A stretch of DNA of 64,000 bases from Lucifuga dentata (GCA_014773175.1 VXCM01000738.1:1-64000), one strand, 5' to 3'. Shown: positions 11,323-23,917, numbered from the stretch's first letter. A program made the numbers and translations. Notes: generated by a model from the letters alone, not told the origin.

Positions 11323-12077
11323 TCGATCCTTAAGAATGAACTCTGAGGGACTGAATTTAAGTTGGTGTGGCCTTTTTCTCCAGCTCCCCTTTGTATAAAT
11401 ATCCTGCAGATTCAAAAGCGACCATATATCAAACCAGGCAACGAATCAGTCCATGCAACGAATCTCAGGGCGGAAGAAATTACCAGATCAATCAAAGAGA
11501 TGCTTGGCTCCCTGTTAGCTAATGCCTCGTCAATCCTTCAGACGTGTCTGATTAGGCCTTCGTATGCATGGGTGCTTTTTCCGTAACATTATTTAGCATA
11601 AATAAGGTGACAGCGCTCAGGGAAAATTAATGACCCACTTTGGGTACCTTTTATTTCCATATGTCCTCTTTCCCCATGTTAGACATAATGTAGTGCAAAG
11701 AACCATTAGTGGATACCAAAATGTCAGTCTCAAGGATCTGCATTCCCCCCCCCCCAGGAAGGAAGGAAAGAATGAAAGAAAGAATATTGAAGAGGGAAAA
11801 GGATTGAGAAAAGGCCACTGCAGCTAATTACTCCAGTACACACAGTAGTGACCCTGCAATACTTTGTGGCCTAAAGGCAACATCAAGCAATTTCATAACG
11901 TTCTTCTTTACAAAATCTTTCCTCAGGGACATTAGAGGTATTATTAGCATAAAGAAAAAATCATCCGATCATTCCAAAAGTTCTTGATATTTTTTTCATC
12001 AACTTGTCCACCCTGAATCCATGCTATTGTTGGCAATATTCCCTTAATTTAGATTTAAGGTAATCGCATACTCACCA
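11323..12077. other. No gene seen
   Basis: Includes a short poly-C run near 11746-11756. No recognised coding region. Confidence 0.5.
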
Positions 12078-12520
12078 CATTTTCAGACACTAAAATAACT
12101 GGTAAACACACGTTACCCTCCGTCGTGTGTGATCACCGTGCGAGGGCTAGCACACCTAGAACCATGAGAATGTATGTAAGATCAGACCAAAACTCACCAT
12201 TTCAATAAACTGATCAGCTGAGTGTTTTTATAATCAAATTTATTGATGACTAACACAGGAGGCAAAAAGGTCACCTGGATTTCACATCGCTGAAATTTAC
12301 CACCATACTCTAAGAGGTCTGAATTTTTTGCATGACTGTGTTTTTTTATGAATCGCCTCCCCGACATGTAAAAAAGTTAATCCGTAGAAACGCCTCTTTC
12401 AAGGTAAATGCTAAAAGATACCGGTAACGTGTTTATGAATGAGGGAATATGGTTGTGTGACAATATTTCCCCATATTGACGCGTTAAATCTGGTGATAAA
12501 CTTTATGAATCCCGCCTATT
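12078..12520 (+). repeat. Dispersed repeat family R3, copy 1
   Basis: Shares an ordered, gapped alignment with 59406-59905 and, inverted, with 57603-57775. Shared marks are 'acattaccctccgt.gtgtgat', 'cgctgaaattta', 'cctctttcaaggtaaa', and an end at a 'tttatgaatcc' motif. Family not identified, no coding sequence. Confidence 0.7.
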
Positions 12521-15216
12521 ATTACCAATTAGTCTGACTTAACTATACTTTCCTTATGGATGTTCGCACAGGCATGAACTGACGCGTGGAGCTTTTATAC
12601 TCCGTGTGACTTCTCATCATACCAAACTGTTATTTTAACCGTTATTATCCCAAACTGTAGGAGGCGGCGAATCAAAAATGGCTACGAGCAGCTCCTCCAT
12701 TTTGAATCGTCCGTGCAGAGTTACACTCTAGGATATGCACGGATAGACGAATGGTGCTGTGCGGACCCTACGCGATGGGGCATGTCTTTCTCCGTGACAC
12801 GTCATTTTGTCCATGTGGCCTCACGGATGTGTCACATATAAAATTAGCTTTTCTGAATAAGCCAACGCAACCAGCAACGCTAAAGGCACAAACTTGTAAG
12901 AGTGGGTAGAAACTGTGCAGAATGTCTGCCTGCCTGCTGCTCCTCTTGAAGACATCAGCACTGAGCTACTCTGCTGTTTGACTGCATGAGGACCCGAGTG
13001 AAGCCATCCAAAGAAAGAGTTTAAGACTGCGTTAAGCATTCCAGTGGGCAAAGTGAGTGGAAGAAGCAGGGCAGCACAGTGGATTAGACACAAGGAAAGC
13101 AACATTTGGATCAATAGTTAATGGTATTAAAAAGCATGATATGTGTTCCTTCTGTTTGACAGCATTGATTTCTGTTATATCCTGTGATATATAGATCTTC
13201 TGATACACCTCTGCTCACTTAATTTTCTCAACTTCCACTTTTTTTTTTTTTTTTNTTTTTTTTTTTTTTTGCCTCCATTCTTTTTCTTTGTGAGACGTGG
13301 AAATCATTGATTGAAAGACGGTTAAAAAAAAAAATGACGAACAAATCAATGAAGCCAAATTGATTCCTCAGAGAACTTCAGATTTTTTTTCCAGCACTAA
13401 ACTTCAGGCTCATTGATTCTCTTTTTCTTTGGTGCTTTTTCCTTTTTACTTACAGTTGGTTTGGGAAAGTATGGTGTTTTCTTTTCATCTCTACCCCTTA
13501 ATTTAAGCTCTGTCACCTCTCGGAGCTTAGGAGGATAATCTAAGTGTATAAAATGTCTTTGGCACAACCTCTATTTTTAGTTTCAGCCTGATCTTTGCTC
13601 TTTACTTGCCTGCATGTATCAAGCAGTAGCTCACACATTTTCAGTTTCATGGACCACTGGCATGTAGGCTGCATTATATGATCTGCGCTATACAGTCTCT
13701 GGAGTTTCATTTCGCTAAAAACCAAACCCATCTCTTCTTCAAATTCACACTTGTACTCAGAACTCCCACATCTTTTCTCTTCGCATTGTTTCTTTTTTGA
13801 ATCTTCCCTTTGCTCGCTCTCAGTTGACGCAACCCGTACGTTAAGTTACATCTAATCTTTTCTGTTTGCTCTTTTTTTTCCCTCTGTCTCTTTTTTCTTT
13901 GCAAACACACACACGTACTTCACTTCTTGCTTCCCTACCTGGCTGCTTTCAGCATGTCCCTCACGTTCGCAAGCTGCCGTCTCCAAGGTTCAATCAATAG
14001 AGCAGCACAGGTCTCTCAGCCCTCTGCTGCTTTGTGGACAGAATTCAGGCCTGTCTTGTTCTCTGCTCCCCAAAATACTGCATCCCAAGCACTCCACGGA
14101 TCAGAGAATAACCTGGTTAAACAGAGACAGCAAGGGTAACCGTATTCCTCTGCACATATGTTGCTGGTTTCTTGATGTGTGCCCTGCAACAGATCAAGGC
14201 TAAAACCCTTTTTCAATAAAAGCTGAGCTGTTTTCCCGTTTCTGATCACAGCAAAGACATGAATATATATGCAGTACGCATGCAGTGAATGCATTTCAAG
14301 CTTCAGCGTGTAGAAGATCACGCATATATCCTCTTCTGTGACATCAGAAGAAGAGAGGAAGAGGAACAGTGACTGCAAAGTGCCAAATAAATGGTGATCC
14401 ATTTCCCACGCACGGGTGTAACATCTGCACTTAATGATGATTCTTTGTAAAAGACTATAAAAAGGCGCAGGCGACTGCACCAATAAGGACATCAGATTGC
14501 TGAAAAACACCATTTCGCTTTGTCTCCAGGCCAATTTGTCTGTCTTTATCGCAGCAGCAGCTGACCTGATAGGATCCATATTTGCCACTCGCTGACTAAA
14601 TCAGTCTTCAAACAAACTCAATCCTAGTGAAAAAGCAAGTATTTATGTGGCAGCTGATGCTGGGGAGTGGAGAAGTGATAAAGAAACCGTTGTCGTCGCT
14701 GTCCACTACGCAGAAGTGGATGTTGATTTTTGTGCTGACTTGTTTCTGTAATAAGCCGCGAGCCAGGAGAGACGACCGTGGTTTGTTTTGGCAAAGATCC
14801 CTAGTCGACTGAGAGAGCGGCAACTCTCTGCGGTCCCGAAACAGCAGTTGAGCCCTCTAATGAACTGTCCATGGTTCCAAAATTCAGCTTTGGCTGTTTC
14901 TCTGTTTCTTCAGTAGTTTTTGCTCGCTTGTTTTGTGCATTTCTTCATTCTTTTTTACTGAACTCAAAGTGAAGTTGAATTTGAAACTGAAGATTCCATA
15001 GTCTTAATAACACATCATTTGTCAACTTGTCATTGCATCCCCATGCAAGCATTGCTTTGCTTCCACATTCTGGGTTTTCAGACAGTTTCAGGCAACCTGG
15101 ATCCTAAATTGTTTCGGCACAAATATCTCGTATTCCTGCCTCCTGCCCAGTGCATGCTGGGATCAGACCCAGACCATTCTGCATGCAGCTTTATTACTGG
15201 TAACAACTATGATACA
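12521..15216. other. No convincing gene; one long unassigned ORF
   Basis: Contains a poly-T run with N (13239-13270) and otherwise unassigned sequence. A 190-codon minus-strand open frame (14016-14588) is the longest non-repeat ORF outside the kinase gene, but it shows no motif or splice pattern that I recognise and could arise by chance. Confidence 0.45.
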
Positions 15217-15218
15217 TA

Positions 15219-15763
15219 CAGCACCCTCCACAAATATGGGCACCCTTGGTAATTAAAAGCAAAATGGGCTGTGAAATAAATGTGTTTATGCTTATGTTTA
15301 TCTTCTTGATCTTTAATTCAAAATATGAACAAAAATATTCAATTTAATTAAAGTAAAAGCAGTGAAAGGAAAAAAACAATGCTTTTCCTCAATCAGCCTG
15401 GAAGAGGACGTGTTTATATTGACTCCACGCAAAATGAGGAGGATGATGATGATGATGGATCACAGTTGGAGAATTGCAGACATTAGTGGAGTTTTGGGGA
15501 TCAGAAAGTCTCCAAAACTGTGATCAGACGCCACCAGGCCGATTGAGAAAAAAAAAAGTTGTCAATTTTCTACTTGGTTCTAGAATATTCTGAAAAATGA
15601 AGGAATGTATTAATGTGATTTAGACTCCAGAGGGTTAGAGGTTATATTTTTGTTAATAGTTTGAACAAAAGATCAAGAGGATAAACAATAAAAACTTTTA
15701 TTTTTTTCACAGCCCATTCTGCTTTTATTTACCAAGGTTGCCAATATTTATGACTGTTTACTG
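15219..15763 (+). mobile_element. Tc1-like non-autonomous (internally deleted) element
   Basis: The left terminus CAGCACCCTCCACAAATATG is preceded by TA and is mirrored near 15715-15763 by the complement of the same segment; the match continues inward through a 'ttttgctt...cacagcccat' block. The interior keeps short pieces typical of Tc1 transposase DNA ('ctggaagaggacgtgtttat', 'ggggatcagaaagtctccaaaa') joined by deletions. There is no open transposase frame. Confidence 0.75.
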
Positions 15764-16640
15764 CAAAAAAAAAAAAAAAAGNAAAAAAAAAAAAAAAAGT
15801 TTGATTAGCCCTTTTCTGCATATCATATGAGATCAAGTTCATCACTTACAAAGCTCTTCTTAAAATGATATCCATCTACCTACATGACCTACCTTATCTA
15901 TCAAGCATGATGCTCCATGCTTGATCAGAGAGCATGCTTGAGGGGCCATGTTTTAAAAAAGCTGATAAATACTAATATTTTCTGAACATTTTCCCACTGA
16001 GGGACTTAGATCAAACCTGTTGCAACAAACACATCATGCTGGCAGCCTCTTCTACCCTCAGTCTGTTCTGCCTACCCTTATTGCACCAACACAACCCGTT
16101 TGACATTTGTTCTCTGTTTTGCAACGCAGGCACGTCTCCCACAAATGGATTATTAATCTCATATTGCTTCTTCTGACACAATATTTCAGAGAAAAGTCTT
16201 ATTGTACTCACAGGGTCACTCAGAGTACACAAGAAAAATGCATTCTTTGTGTCGAGTCAGCAAGAGTGGCGTTCTGGAGATGCACATCGCCTCTGTGCAA
16301 TTGCTCGAAAGCAACAACACATCCTCGTTTTCCTCTTTTCCTTCAGAAAAAAAAGTCCTTTTCATCCCAGCAGTGAGAAAGCTATTTACATACAGTATGC
16401 TTACAAAAAAAATACAGTATCCAGCTCAGCATCACATACATAATTCTGTGATTAGACAATGCAACATAGTCTAAAAACAGTGTAGTATATATAACATTAG
16501 CATATTTATATTATTTTTTACATGTGAGGGCTCTTTTATCCTTATGGTGACAGGCAATCTAATTGTACTCCTTCCTTAATGAGTTTACACTGGCAAAATA
16601 TCAGCAAGTTGGAAAAGTTTGCTCGTTCCTGTTTATTTGT
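15764..16640. other. No gene seen
   Basis: Starts with a poly-A run interrupted by GN (15765-15798). A weak LINE-like sequence may lie near 15830-15880, but it is too decayed to call. Confidence 0.45.
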
Positions 16641-16642
16641 AG

Positions 16643-16676
16643 CTTAGGGTTAGGGCTAACCCTAAACCTAACCCTT
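16643..16676. repeat. Head-to-head telomere-like motif
   Basis: Two TTAGGG units are followed directly by CTAACCCTAA and then CCTAACCC, giving a G-strand to C-strand inversion over about 34 bp. Much too short to be a telomere. It is either a micro-scar or a chance palindrome. Confidence 0.6.
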
Positions 16677-16779
16677 AACTCAGCCTTATGGGAACGCCCA
16701 CCTGGAGGACGAAACAAGGCTTTCCTCTGCTGCCTGACAGTTACTTTTACCAGGATTGTTGTTGTTTGTTTAGCCCAAA

Positions 16780-16997
16780 ATGCCGGATAGTTGTTCAATC
16801 GGATGCACTAACCAATGAGGAGACAAGCCTGGGTTGTGCTTCTACAGAATCCGTCTGAGAAAGAAAACCCAGAGAGGAGGAGACTGTGGATTTGTGCTTT
16901 TAGATGTGCCTCGTCCGTGGGGAGGGCAAAGAATGAAAGAATGGCAACCATCAAAGTTCACACGTCTTTGCAGCAACCATGTCATATATCATAAGAC
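16780..16997 (+). pseudogene. Decayed THAP-domain sequence
   Basis: From the ATG at 16780 the frame reads MPDSCSIGCTN, the C-x4-C start of a THAP zinc finger, then hits TGA after Q12. The middle of the domain (NPERRRLWICAF) is found in a shifted frame. The first frame resumes with SKFTRLCSNH, the C-x2-H end of the C2CH finger. One stop and at least two frameshifts mark it as dead. THAP domains occur in host proteins and in P-element-like transposases, and the source cannot be decided here. Confidence 0.65.
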
Positions 16998-17354
16998 ATT
17001 GCATTAACCTAACCAAAATATTACCGCCTTGTCCCCACTGTCCTAGAACGCTGACTCCAGTGAACCTTAAAACTAACAGCACCTAGGATCAACATTAGCT
17101 AATTAGCACTGTCCTTCACTTTGACAATGAAGAATTTCTTGTCCTTCTCTTCCCAAATGGCAGCATTATTGACCCATCCAGATCAAAAATACACAGAACT
17201 GTCTGTACGCTTTCAACCTGGCAGCAGTGTAAGGGATTCTCCACAAGATATGTGTAAACATCGCCAAGTTGGAGCTCTGGCAGGGACTTCACTGTTTTTA
17301 GTGGTTGAAATACTGAAATTGAAATACTACTATTGAATACACTTTGCTCACTGA

Positions 17355-17516
17355 ATGACGTGGGAACGTATATGCATATAATGTGGAATTGTCCTGCAGT
17401 TCAAGAATTTTGGAAGCTTGTCACAAACGAACTTTCTTTAATGCTTGATGCCCATTTACTTGCTCTCCAAATGTAATGCTTCTTGGTGATGATTCTTCAC
17501 TGAGACTTATGCTGTG
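17355..17516 (+). pseudogene. L1-like LINE ORF2 C-terminal fragment, 5' part
   Basis: Plus-strand translation includes HIMWNCPAVQEFW, the 'W.CP....FW' motif near the end of L1-type ORF2. It is cut at 17516 by the MITE at 17520-18048 and resumes at 18049. Stops and frameshifts are present. Confidence 0.7.
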
Positions 17517-17519
17517 TTC

Positions 17520-18048
17520 GACAGACACTGGAACTTGGATTTTTCCAAGTTCCTACTTGGAAAAATGTGTTGGAACAGCACATGAAGTTGGAGCTCCAAT
17601 TGGGAAACTTGGACCAAACTTATCTACCCCAACTTCACAAGTATGACGTCACTCAACATGGACGAGCTTTGTGAATGAAAATGGTCAGCTAACAGCTGAT
17701 CATTTCTTATGGAACACTGAAATAAAAAGGTCAAAATATGTCACCAAGTTAACTATCTACAGTGCATAATAACTGTTTGCCATTGATACGTGTAAATAAT
17801 TTCAGAACACTGACTTCTCTGCACAGATGTTTAATACAGTGATTAATATCATTGTAAAACACAACCAAACAGTCCTGTAGTCTAACTTTACTTTATTTAG
17901 CTTTTATTACTAAGTTTATTTAATCTTACAGTATTTACTGATGTTCAGTCATGCTTTTTTGTTTACATTTGGCTGGAACGGTTTGAGGTCAGAAGTTGGA
18001 AATTCCGACTGGGAAAAATCTGACTTCCGAGGTCTGTCGAACACAGCA
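17520..18048 (+). mobile_element. TGCTGTGTTCGACAGAC-ended MITE
   Basis: Seventeen-bp perfect terminal inverted repeats (TGCTGTGTTCGACAGAC), extending imperfectly to about 35 bp, bound a 529-bp element. TTA precedes it but TGT follows, so the target duplication is not clean. The TGCTG start resembles the element at 7272-8121, suggesting PIF/Harbinger, but this is tentative. A CRE-like TGACGTCA (about 17644) is part of the element. Confidence 0.7.
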
Positions 18049-18232
18049 TGTTCAAAGATGGCAACCCCCTCATTTACTTCCAGTAAATCAGTGGTATAAT
18101 AATTTGCTAAATATTATAATTATGGAATTATCAGCTGCCAAAACTAATAAATATAGTCAAGGAAATGTTAAGGCCTGGGAAAATGCTTTGGATTTTGTTA
18201 AAAAAGGAAGGAATTATATTTCACAATGAATG
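18049..18232 (+). pseudogene. L1-like LINE ORF2 C-terminal fragment, 3' part
   Basis: Continues the LINE interrupted at 17516. The frame LPVNQWYNNLLNIIIMELSA, later ALDFVKKGRNYISQ and a stop, fits the final residues of L1-type ORF2, where a short helix precedes '.E...A'. The following sequence is an AT-rich 3' tail. Confidence 0.65.
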
Positions 18233-18926
18233 TTGTGAATATTTATGTGTGTATATATATATGTATGAAATGCGGGAAAATAGGAGAGGTTTTGCCATGG
18301 TCGTTGGGAAGAGAAAAGGGTAGTGAGTGATGAAATTGGGAGATGAAGGTTATAGGGTTAAGGATTTGGACATGGAAAGGTACTTAGAACGATGATAATA
18401 ATGATGATAATAATAGCAGTAATCATAATGGTAGTGGTGCAGTTTGAGTCTGTAAGAATATTATTTATTCTGTTTTGTTTGCTGTTATCGTTTTGTCTTT
18501 GTGAAGTAATTATTTCATACATTTACTGTCCATATTCAATGTATGAAAGAAAAGAATAAAAAGTCAAAATAAAAAAAAAGGAGAAGAAAAGAAATACTAC
18601 ATATGGATCGCAAGTGCAGTTTGTTCACATACCTTTTTTCTTCTTTTGAGAGGTGATCTACATATTTGTGGCTTGAAACAGATGGAAAATTGACAGGCCT
18701 GTGCTGCAGGTCTGTGGAGTGTCCAGTGTTGGCTGCCTGGCTGGATCCGTGTTTTTCCCTCCAGGTCTCCACACCAGACACTGAAAACTATGAATTAGCG
18801 AAGAAGTTAGCATAGAAACGCATGAATGCACAGCAAACATCAACACATTCTCAAACGTGTAATCACACCTCAAATATCTCTAATTAGGGAATATATTTTC
18901 TCCTTGAATAACAGTAGAGCTTGATG

Positions 18927-18928
<2 letters not shown>
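18233..18928. other. No gene seen
   Basis: AT-rich, probably in part the 3' untranslated tail of the LINE fragment, with (GAT)-like imperfect repeats near 18391-18430. Confidence 0.45.
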
Positions 18929-18963
<35 letters not shown>

Positions 18964-19026
18964 ATCTTAAGATATGACGAGACATGGATGAGTGGATGTG
19001 TGTGTGTGTGTGTGTGTGTGTATGTC
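18929..19026 (+). repeat. Two (GT)n microsatellites
   Basis: GT runs at 18929-18962 and 18997-19026 separated by about 34 bp of non-repetitive sequence. Confidence 0.95.
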
Positions 19027-20028
19027 TCGTAAGTGACTGAAATGTGGGCCGTATGCTGTCAGATAGCCCGGGGGGGCTGTAGGAGTGTCTCCTTAACTAC
19101 TGGGGTGGGCAAAGTCAGCACACTGTTCGCAGCTGCTGATTGGCTGTCTCCATTCCTCCTACCGTCCCAATCCACCGCTGACCCGAGGCGTCATTTTAAT
19201 CACTCTTCACACAGCGACGTGGCACAGCATGGCGTTCCACATCCACCGCGCTCTGTCCTCTCCACCTCTCCGCGTGCCTCCATTCGTTTTGTCCGTTGCA
19301 ATCTCTTTCTCGTTATCTTCGCTCCCCCTCAGTTCCCCTCTCTCTCGCTCATGCTGTCAAAGGAGTTCCAGCATGCGCAAGAGAACATACAAATGCACAT
19401 ATGCACACATGTCGGTTTCGACTGCGAGGCATCCCTGCAGGCAGCAACTCCCTACGTGAAATGAATTATTGAAAGAAGGGCAAGTGAGAATGTCTGCCCA
19501 CTTAAACAGCTGGGGCCAAGTATTTGTTTGTGTGTGTGTGTGGGTGGATGTCTGCGTTTCTTGATATGAGGTTTATCTACATGGTCGCTGATGAAGAAGA
19601 AATGCTGCATCTTATGGGAAGAATGGTCTTTTCTCGCATTTTCATGTGCACATGGGGTACATTTACTTTGAAGACTGGAAAGATGAGAGAAATCGAGAAA
19701 GTTTTGCTTGTCCACTTGATGATCACAAGGACATACATGCGTTTAGTAGAAAGTGTAAGCAAACAAATGTGTGTTTTTGTCCCTGTGAGATTTAGCATTT
19801 TAATGGGTGAAACAACCCACCATTTATTTATTTTATGTTCCAGAGCCCACATTGGCGCTCTTTTGAAACAGTAAGTGAAGCAAAGTCAGCAGCTGTGATG
19901 TGGGTGTCTATTGAACTTCCTGTAGCATTTTTTTTTTTTCATCCCTGACTCTTTGCAGAAGGTTAATGATGCTACTTCCATGCTGCCATCGCAGCAGCAG
20001 ATAATGTGTTTTGGATGGAACAATGCTG

Positions 20029-20059
<31 letters not shown>

Positions 20060-20425
20060 NAAAAAAAAAAAAAAAAAAGATTCTGATGTTGTTCATTGTG
20101 GTTCAAAATTTCAAGCTGTTATCCTTTCATAATGCATTGTGATTAAACAGTGTATTGTTTCACCACAATGTGTTTTCAGGTGGATAGTTGCAGTGTAATT
20201 CTGCTCATGTTGTTTGTATTAAGACACACAGACAGGGGCTAATCTGAGCTGCCCTAATTAAATTTCCCAAATGCTCAAACTTCTAAATGCCGCAAGTCCT
20301 GATATTACACATTATCTTTTCATTCCCAAAACATATTACATAACTGACTGGACAAATTACACCTGCACTGTCAGTTAAACCATGTAGTTTGAAACCAATA
20401 TTTTGCTGTTTCTCGTTTTTTTTTT

Positions 20426-20460
<35 letters not shown>

Positions 20461-20490
20461 TGAGGTATTCCAAGACATTATAAAACACAA
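19027..20490. other. No gene seen
   Basis: Includes a relatively GC-rich patch (19060-19330) with open frames of up to 143 codons but no recognised domain, and a T-run/A-run join at 20060 with a single N between them. Confidence 0.45.
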
Positions 20491-20736
20491 TTATAGGACC
20501 ATACCAGCCATTTTGCATGTCTGAGCCTAATATATTCAATTTTCATACACGTAAGGTTGTTGACAATCATTTCCCAAAGCATACTACTGGAATGGTGAGT
20601 TAAAAGTGTTTTTCCTTCCTTCTAGACTGCTATTAGTTTCATTTCATTCTGGTACACTATTAAAATCAACTGGTTGATACTTGATCATTCTTGGGATAGG
20701 TAATCCATCATCATGAACAAGATGTATATTCAAGTT

Positions 20737-20772
<36 letters not shown>

Positions 20773-21099
20773 TAATTTTAGTGTTTAAGCACAATAAAAA
20801 GCACGGAGTGAATGTGTGTATAGTCTATATAAAATATAGTCCCAAAAGAAAACCTGCATTTATTGAAACATTTAAACGTCCGTGATAAGGCTGCATAACT
20901 ATTAACAGGCGGAGCATCAAATTTTTAAGGTGGGTGTATCTCTTGAATATTTGAGTGTGAAAGATTAAGAGAGTTTGCAAAATATCAGGAAAGCTGAAAT
21001 ATGGTTTTATCCTTTGGAAATGATTGTCAGTAATGTTACTTGTATGAAAATTGAATACATTAGGCTCAAACATGCAAAATGAATGGTATGGCCCTTTAA
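20491..21099 (+). mobile_element. TTAA-flanked MITE, copy C
   Basis: Full-length relative of copy B: AGGACCATACCAGCC at the left and GGTATGGCCC-TTTAA at the right. The left TTAA has decayed to TTAT. It is longer than copy B because of an internal poly-T expansion near 20740-20771. Confidence 0.85.
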
Positions 21100-22242
21100 T
21101 GTGAAATAAATAAAATGCAGTTATTTACTGTAAAATATTAATCTCGCAAACACATAGAAGTTTTAAATAGAAATTTGAATGTAAATTAATATTATGTCTT
21201 CAGATTCATTCAGGATTTTGGGATTTTGTTGCAGAACGACAAGGCTAAAACACAAAAAGAGACACTAACAGCTTCGGTGTGAGTGCGTCTATAAATACTT
21301 TGCACGTTCATTTTCAGCCTCAGTGCATCACAGCTAGTCGAAGCATTTGCTATAATTTTCATCACCGTCATCATCATCTCCCAGAAACTAATGATCATGT
21401 AAATCCATAATGTGTCTGATGCCCAGCGATGACTGTGTGGGTGGAAATGATATCTGGATTATAAAGATAATAATTCAGCTGCTGGAAGAAGGCTGTAATC
21501 GGATCTTGAGTTCTCATTTCTCCCAGTGACGTTTCCAATCCCTTAAGCATTGATCATAAGTGTATCTGTGAGCTTGCACTATTCATGCTACCATAAATTC
21601 AAAGATGCACAAATAACGCAGTAAAAATACACCCCGTGGTCAGGATCAAGTATTTCCTTTTGGTTTAACCGATAGGATTCTTTTATTTTCGTGTAGTATC
21701 ATGCTGTGTTTCAAAGGTGTCAGTCCAGCTGGAAAGGATTTTTCACTTCTTATCAACAAGACTCTCTCACGCCCACAAGTCTATTATGCCTGTCAGCTGC
21801 TAATTAGAATTTTTTCACCAGAGGAGCTTTCTGGCTAGTTCAGATGAAAAAAAAAACAAAAAAAAAACAAGAATAGAAGAATTATGTGCGAGACTAAAGC
21901 TAAATACACAAATGAGAAACCAAGAAAAGGTCACTCTGGGACTAGCGGTCGCACTTGCTTTATATTTTAACACAGCAGGTACTGTACATACATCGCCTTA
22001 AGTAACTCAGAATAATACAAGTAGAGGGCCACACAAAAAAATCTTAGTTGGACTGTTCCATGCTTCTTAATTCTAATAGAGTTAAACACATTCAAAACTG
22101 GGATTTGCTTAGGATAATCACAACCATTTAGCATCAACCGATGAGCAATTATGCTTGAGCTGGTGCCCAAATTATCATAAATAATGGAGCAGAGCCAAAC
22201 ATGACACCTGTTCACCTCTACAAAACCAGAAAAAATAGCTTC
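21100..22242. other. No gene seen
   Basis: AT-rich unassigned sequence. No motif-supported coding region. Confidence 0.5.
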
Positions 22243-22808
22243 TTAAAGGACAACATTGGCGATATTGCATGTTTTAGTCCAATATATACCACCCGCATAC
22301 ATATTATATACTACTGGAGCGGTAAAATTTTAGAATAGTTTTTTCTGCTTTCTAGACTGCCATTAGTTTCAGTTCATTCCAGTATGCTATAAAAAGCAAC
22401 TTCTGGAGACTTGAAACATAGTTGAGATAATAATCCAACACAGCGAACACTCTATGAAGTTTTTTGTCAAAGTTACTTTAACTGGTCTAACATGGAGCTG
22501 CAGGAAAGACAATGTACCTACTGTATGTCTCCGCCAGGGAATATAGTCCCAGAGAAGATGGCTTTTACTGACAAATTAAAAGCGACTTTCCTTTCTACAT
22601 TCAGACATAAGGTTAGAAGGTGAAAGATTACATTTTAAGTTGGGTATATAAGCTGAATATTTGATTTTGAAAGGTTGGGGCATTCGGCAAATAACACGAA
22701 AACTCAAATACAGTTTTATGTTTTGAAAAATAGTTGCCAGTGATGTAACATGTATGTGGGTTGTATTTATTGGGCTTCAACATGAAAAATCACCAGTATG
22801 GTGTTTAT
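22243..22808 (+). mobile_element. TTAA-flanked MITE, copy D
   Basis: Full-length but diverged copy, starting TTAA-AGGACAACATTGG and ending near CACCAGTATGGTG-TTTAT. It keeps the central 'gtctccgccagggaatatagtc' block that is absent from copy E. Confidence 0.8.
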
Positions 22809-23051
22809 GCATGACCTATTCTAATGCATCTTGTGACCTTATTGCATAAGCTTGAATAAATTTCATCCTGCGGTCCATCAAATCTTGCCTTTATTTACAT
22901 CAACTTACTCTCAGTGCTAATGTTGACATGTGAATGGTCTCTTTTTGGATCTAATAATATCTACAGGCATCAAACGGCAAAATGCCGTTAGGATATAAAG
23001 ACAATGAGAAATCAAGAACTCTGGGGAAATCAATCCCACACAGAGGTCTGC

Positions 23052-23070
23052 TGACGTGATGTTGACGTCA
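23052..23070. promoter_or_regulatory. Paired CRE-like sites
   Basis: TGACGTGA at 23052-23059 and the perfect palindrome TGACGTCA at 23063-23070 lie 3 bp apart, matching the CREB/ATF binding site. Function is unproven, and no gene starts nearby in this window. Confidence 0.4.
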
Positions 23071-23713
23071 GACTGCCCGCAGCACTTGAAGCGAGAGAGA
23101 AGCACTTCCTTGGACACTGCAGACATTCGCCTTTCGAAGAAGCGTTTTTTTAAGAGTGATTTGATTCATACGTTTGATTCACGTCACCGAGCATTTTTCC
23201 TTTCTTTGCGGTTGGATAACATTACTCTCCCTGTCAGATCGGAAAGCTGCGTGATTCATGCTCAGGTAAAAGCCCCTCAGCACTGACTATGGTTTGACTG
23301 TGTGTATGTGCAAGGTTCAGTGCTGTGTGTCTGTGTGTGTGTGTGCATGTGACGTGTTTCAGAGTTTGCACCAAAAGGCCTAATTGTTTTCCACCTCACA
23401 GTCTTAGAACCCCCATCCATCTGAGTAACCTGACTTGTAGAAAGGTCCTGGAGAACACAGAGCGGCTGCAAGATAAGGGAACATTGACAAATGAGCTGGA
23501 GCTTGTTTTTCTGAGTTTAAACCGAGAGCGAGGCGAGACAAAAATCTCTGCTGACAAAAAACAAAAAACAAAGGTTTGGTGGAAGCTTTGAGAACAGAGA
23601 CAAAGAGAAAGAAAAGCACTTCAGGGTGCCTTGGCTGGGAGAATACGGCGGGGTGGGGGAGTGAGGGANGGTGAGGTGTGACAAGTGAGTTGACTTCAAA
23701 ATGATCAATAATG

Positions 23714-23744
<31 letters not shown>

Positions 23745-23917
23745 GCTGTGTGTGAGCTTTATACCTGGTAGCCTGTGTGAAAGAGAACAGAAAAAAAAAG
23801 ATTTAACATTTCACAAAAATGCCTTTCCAGGTGACAGTAAAGGAAACGGCGTGATGTTTTACTTTGTTTTACGACTTTATTGTCTTAACATGGAGGCAGG
23901 TTAAGTAGAGTTCAAGA

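Noticed and set aside
15830..16200. Possible LINE coding fragment ('IKFITYKALL'-like)
   Set aside because: Similarity to L2-type 'RIKF...YKAL' is limited to about ten residues and then lost.
19033..19464. 143-codon open frame in a GC-richer patch
   Set aside because: No domain, low-complexity proline/serine content and no splice support.
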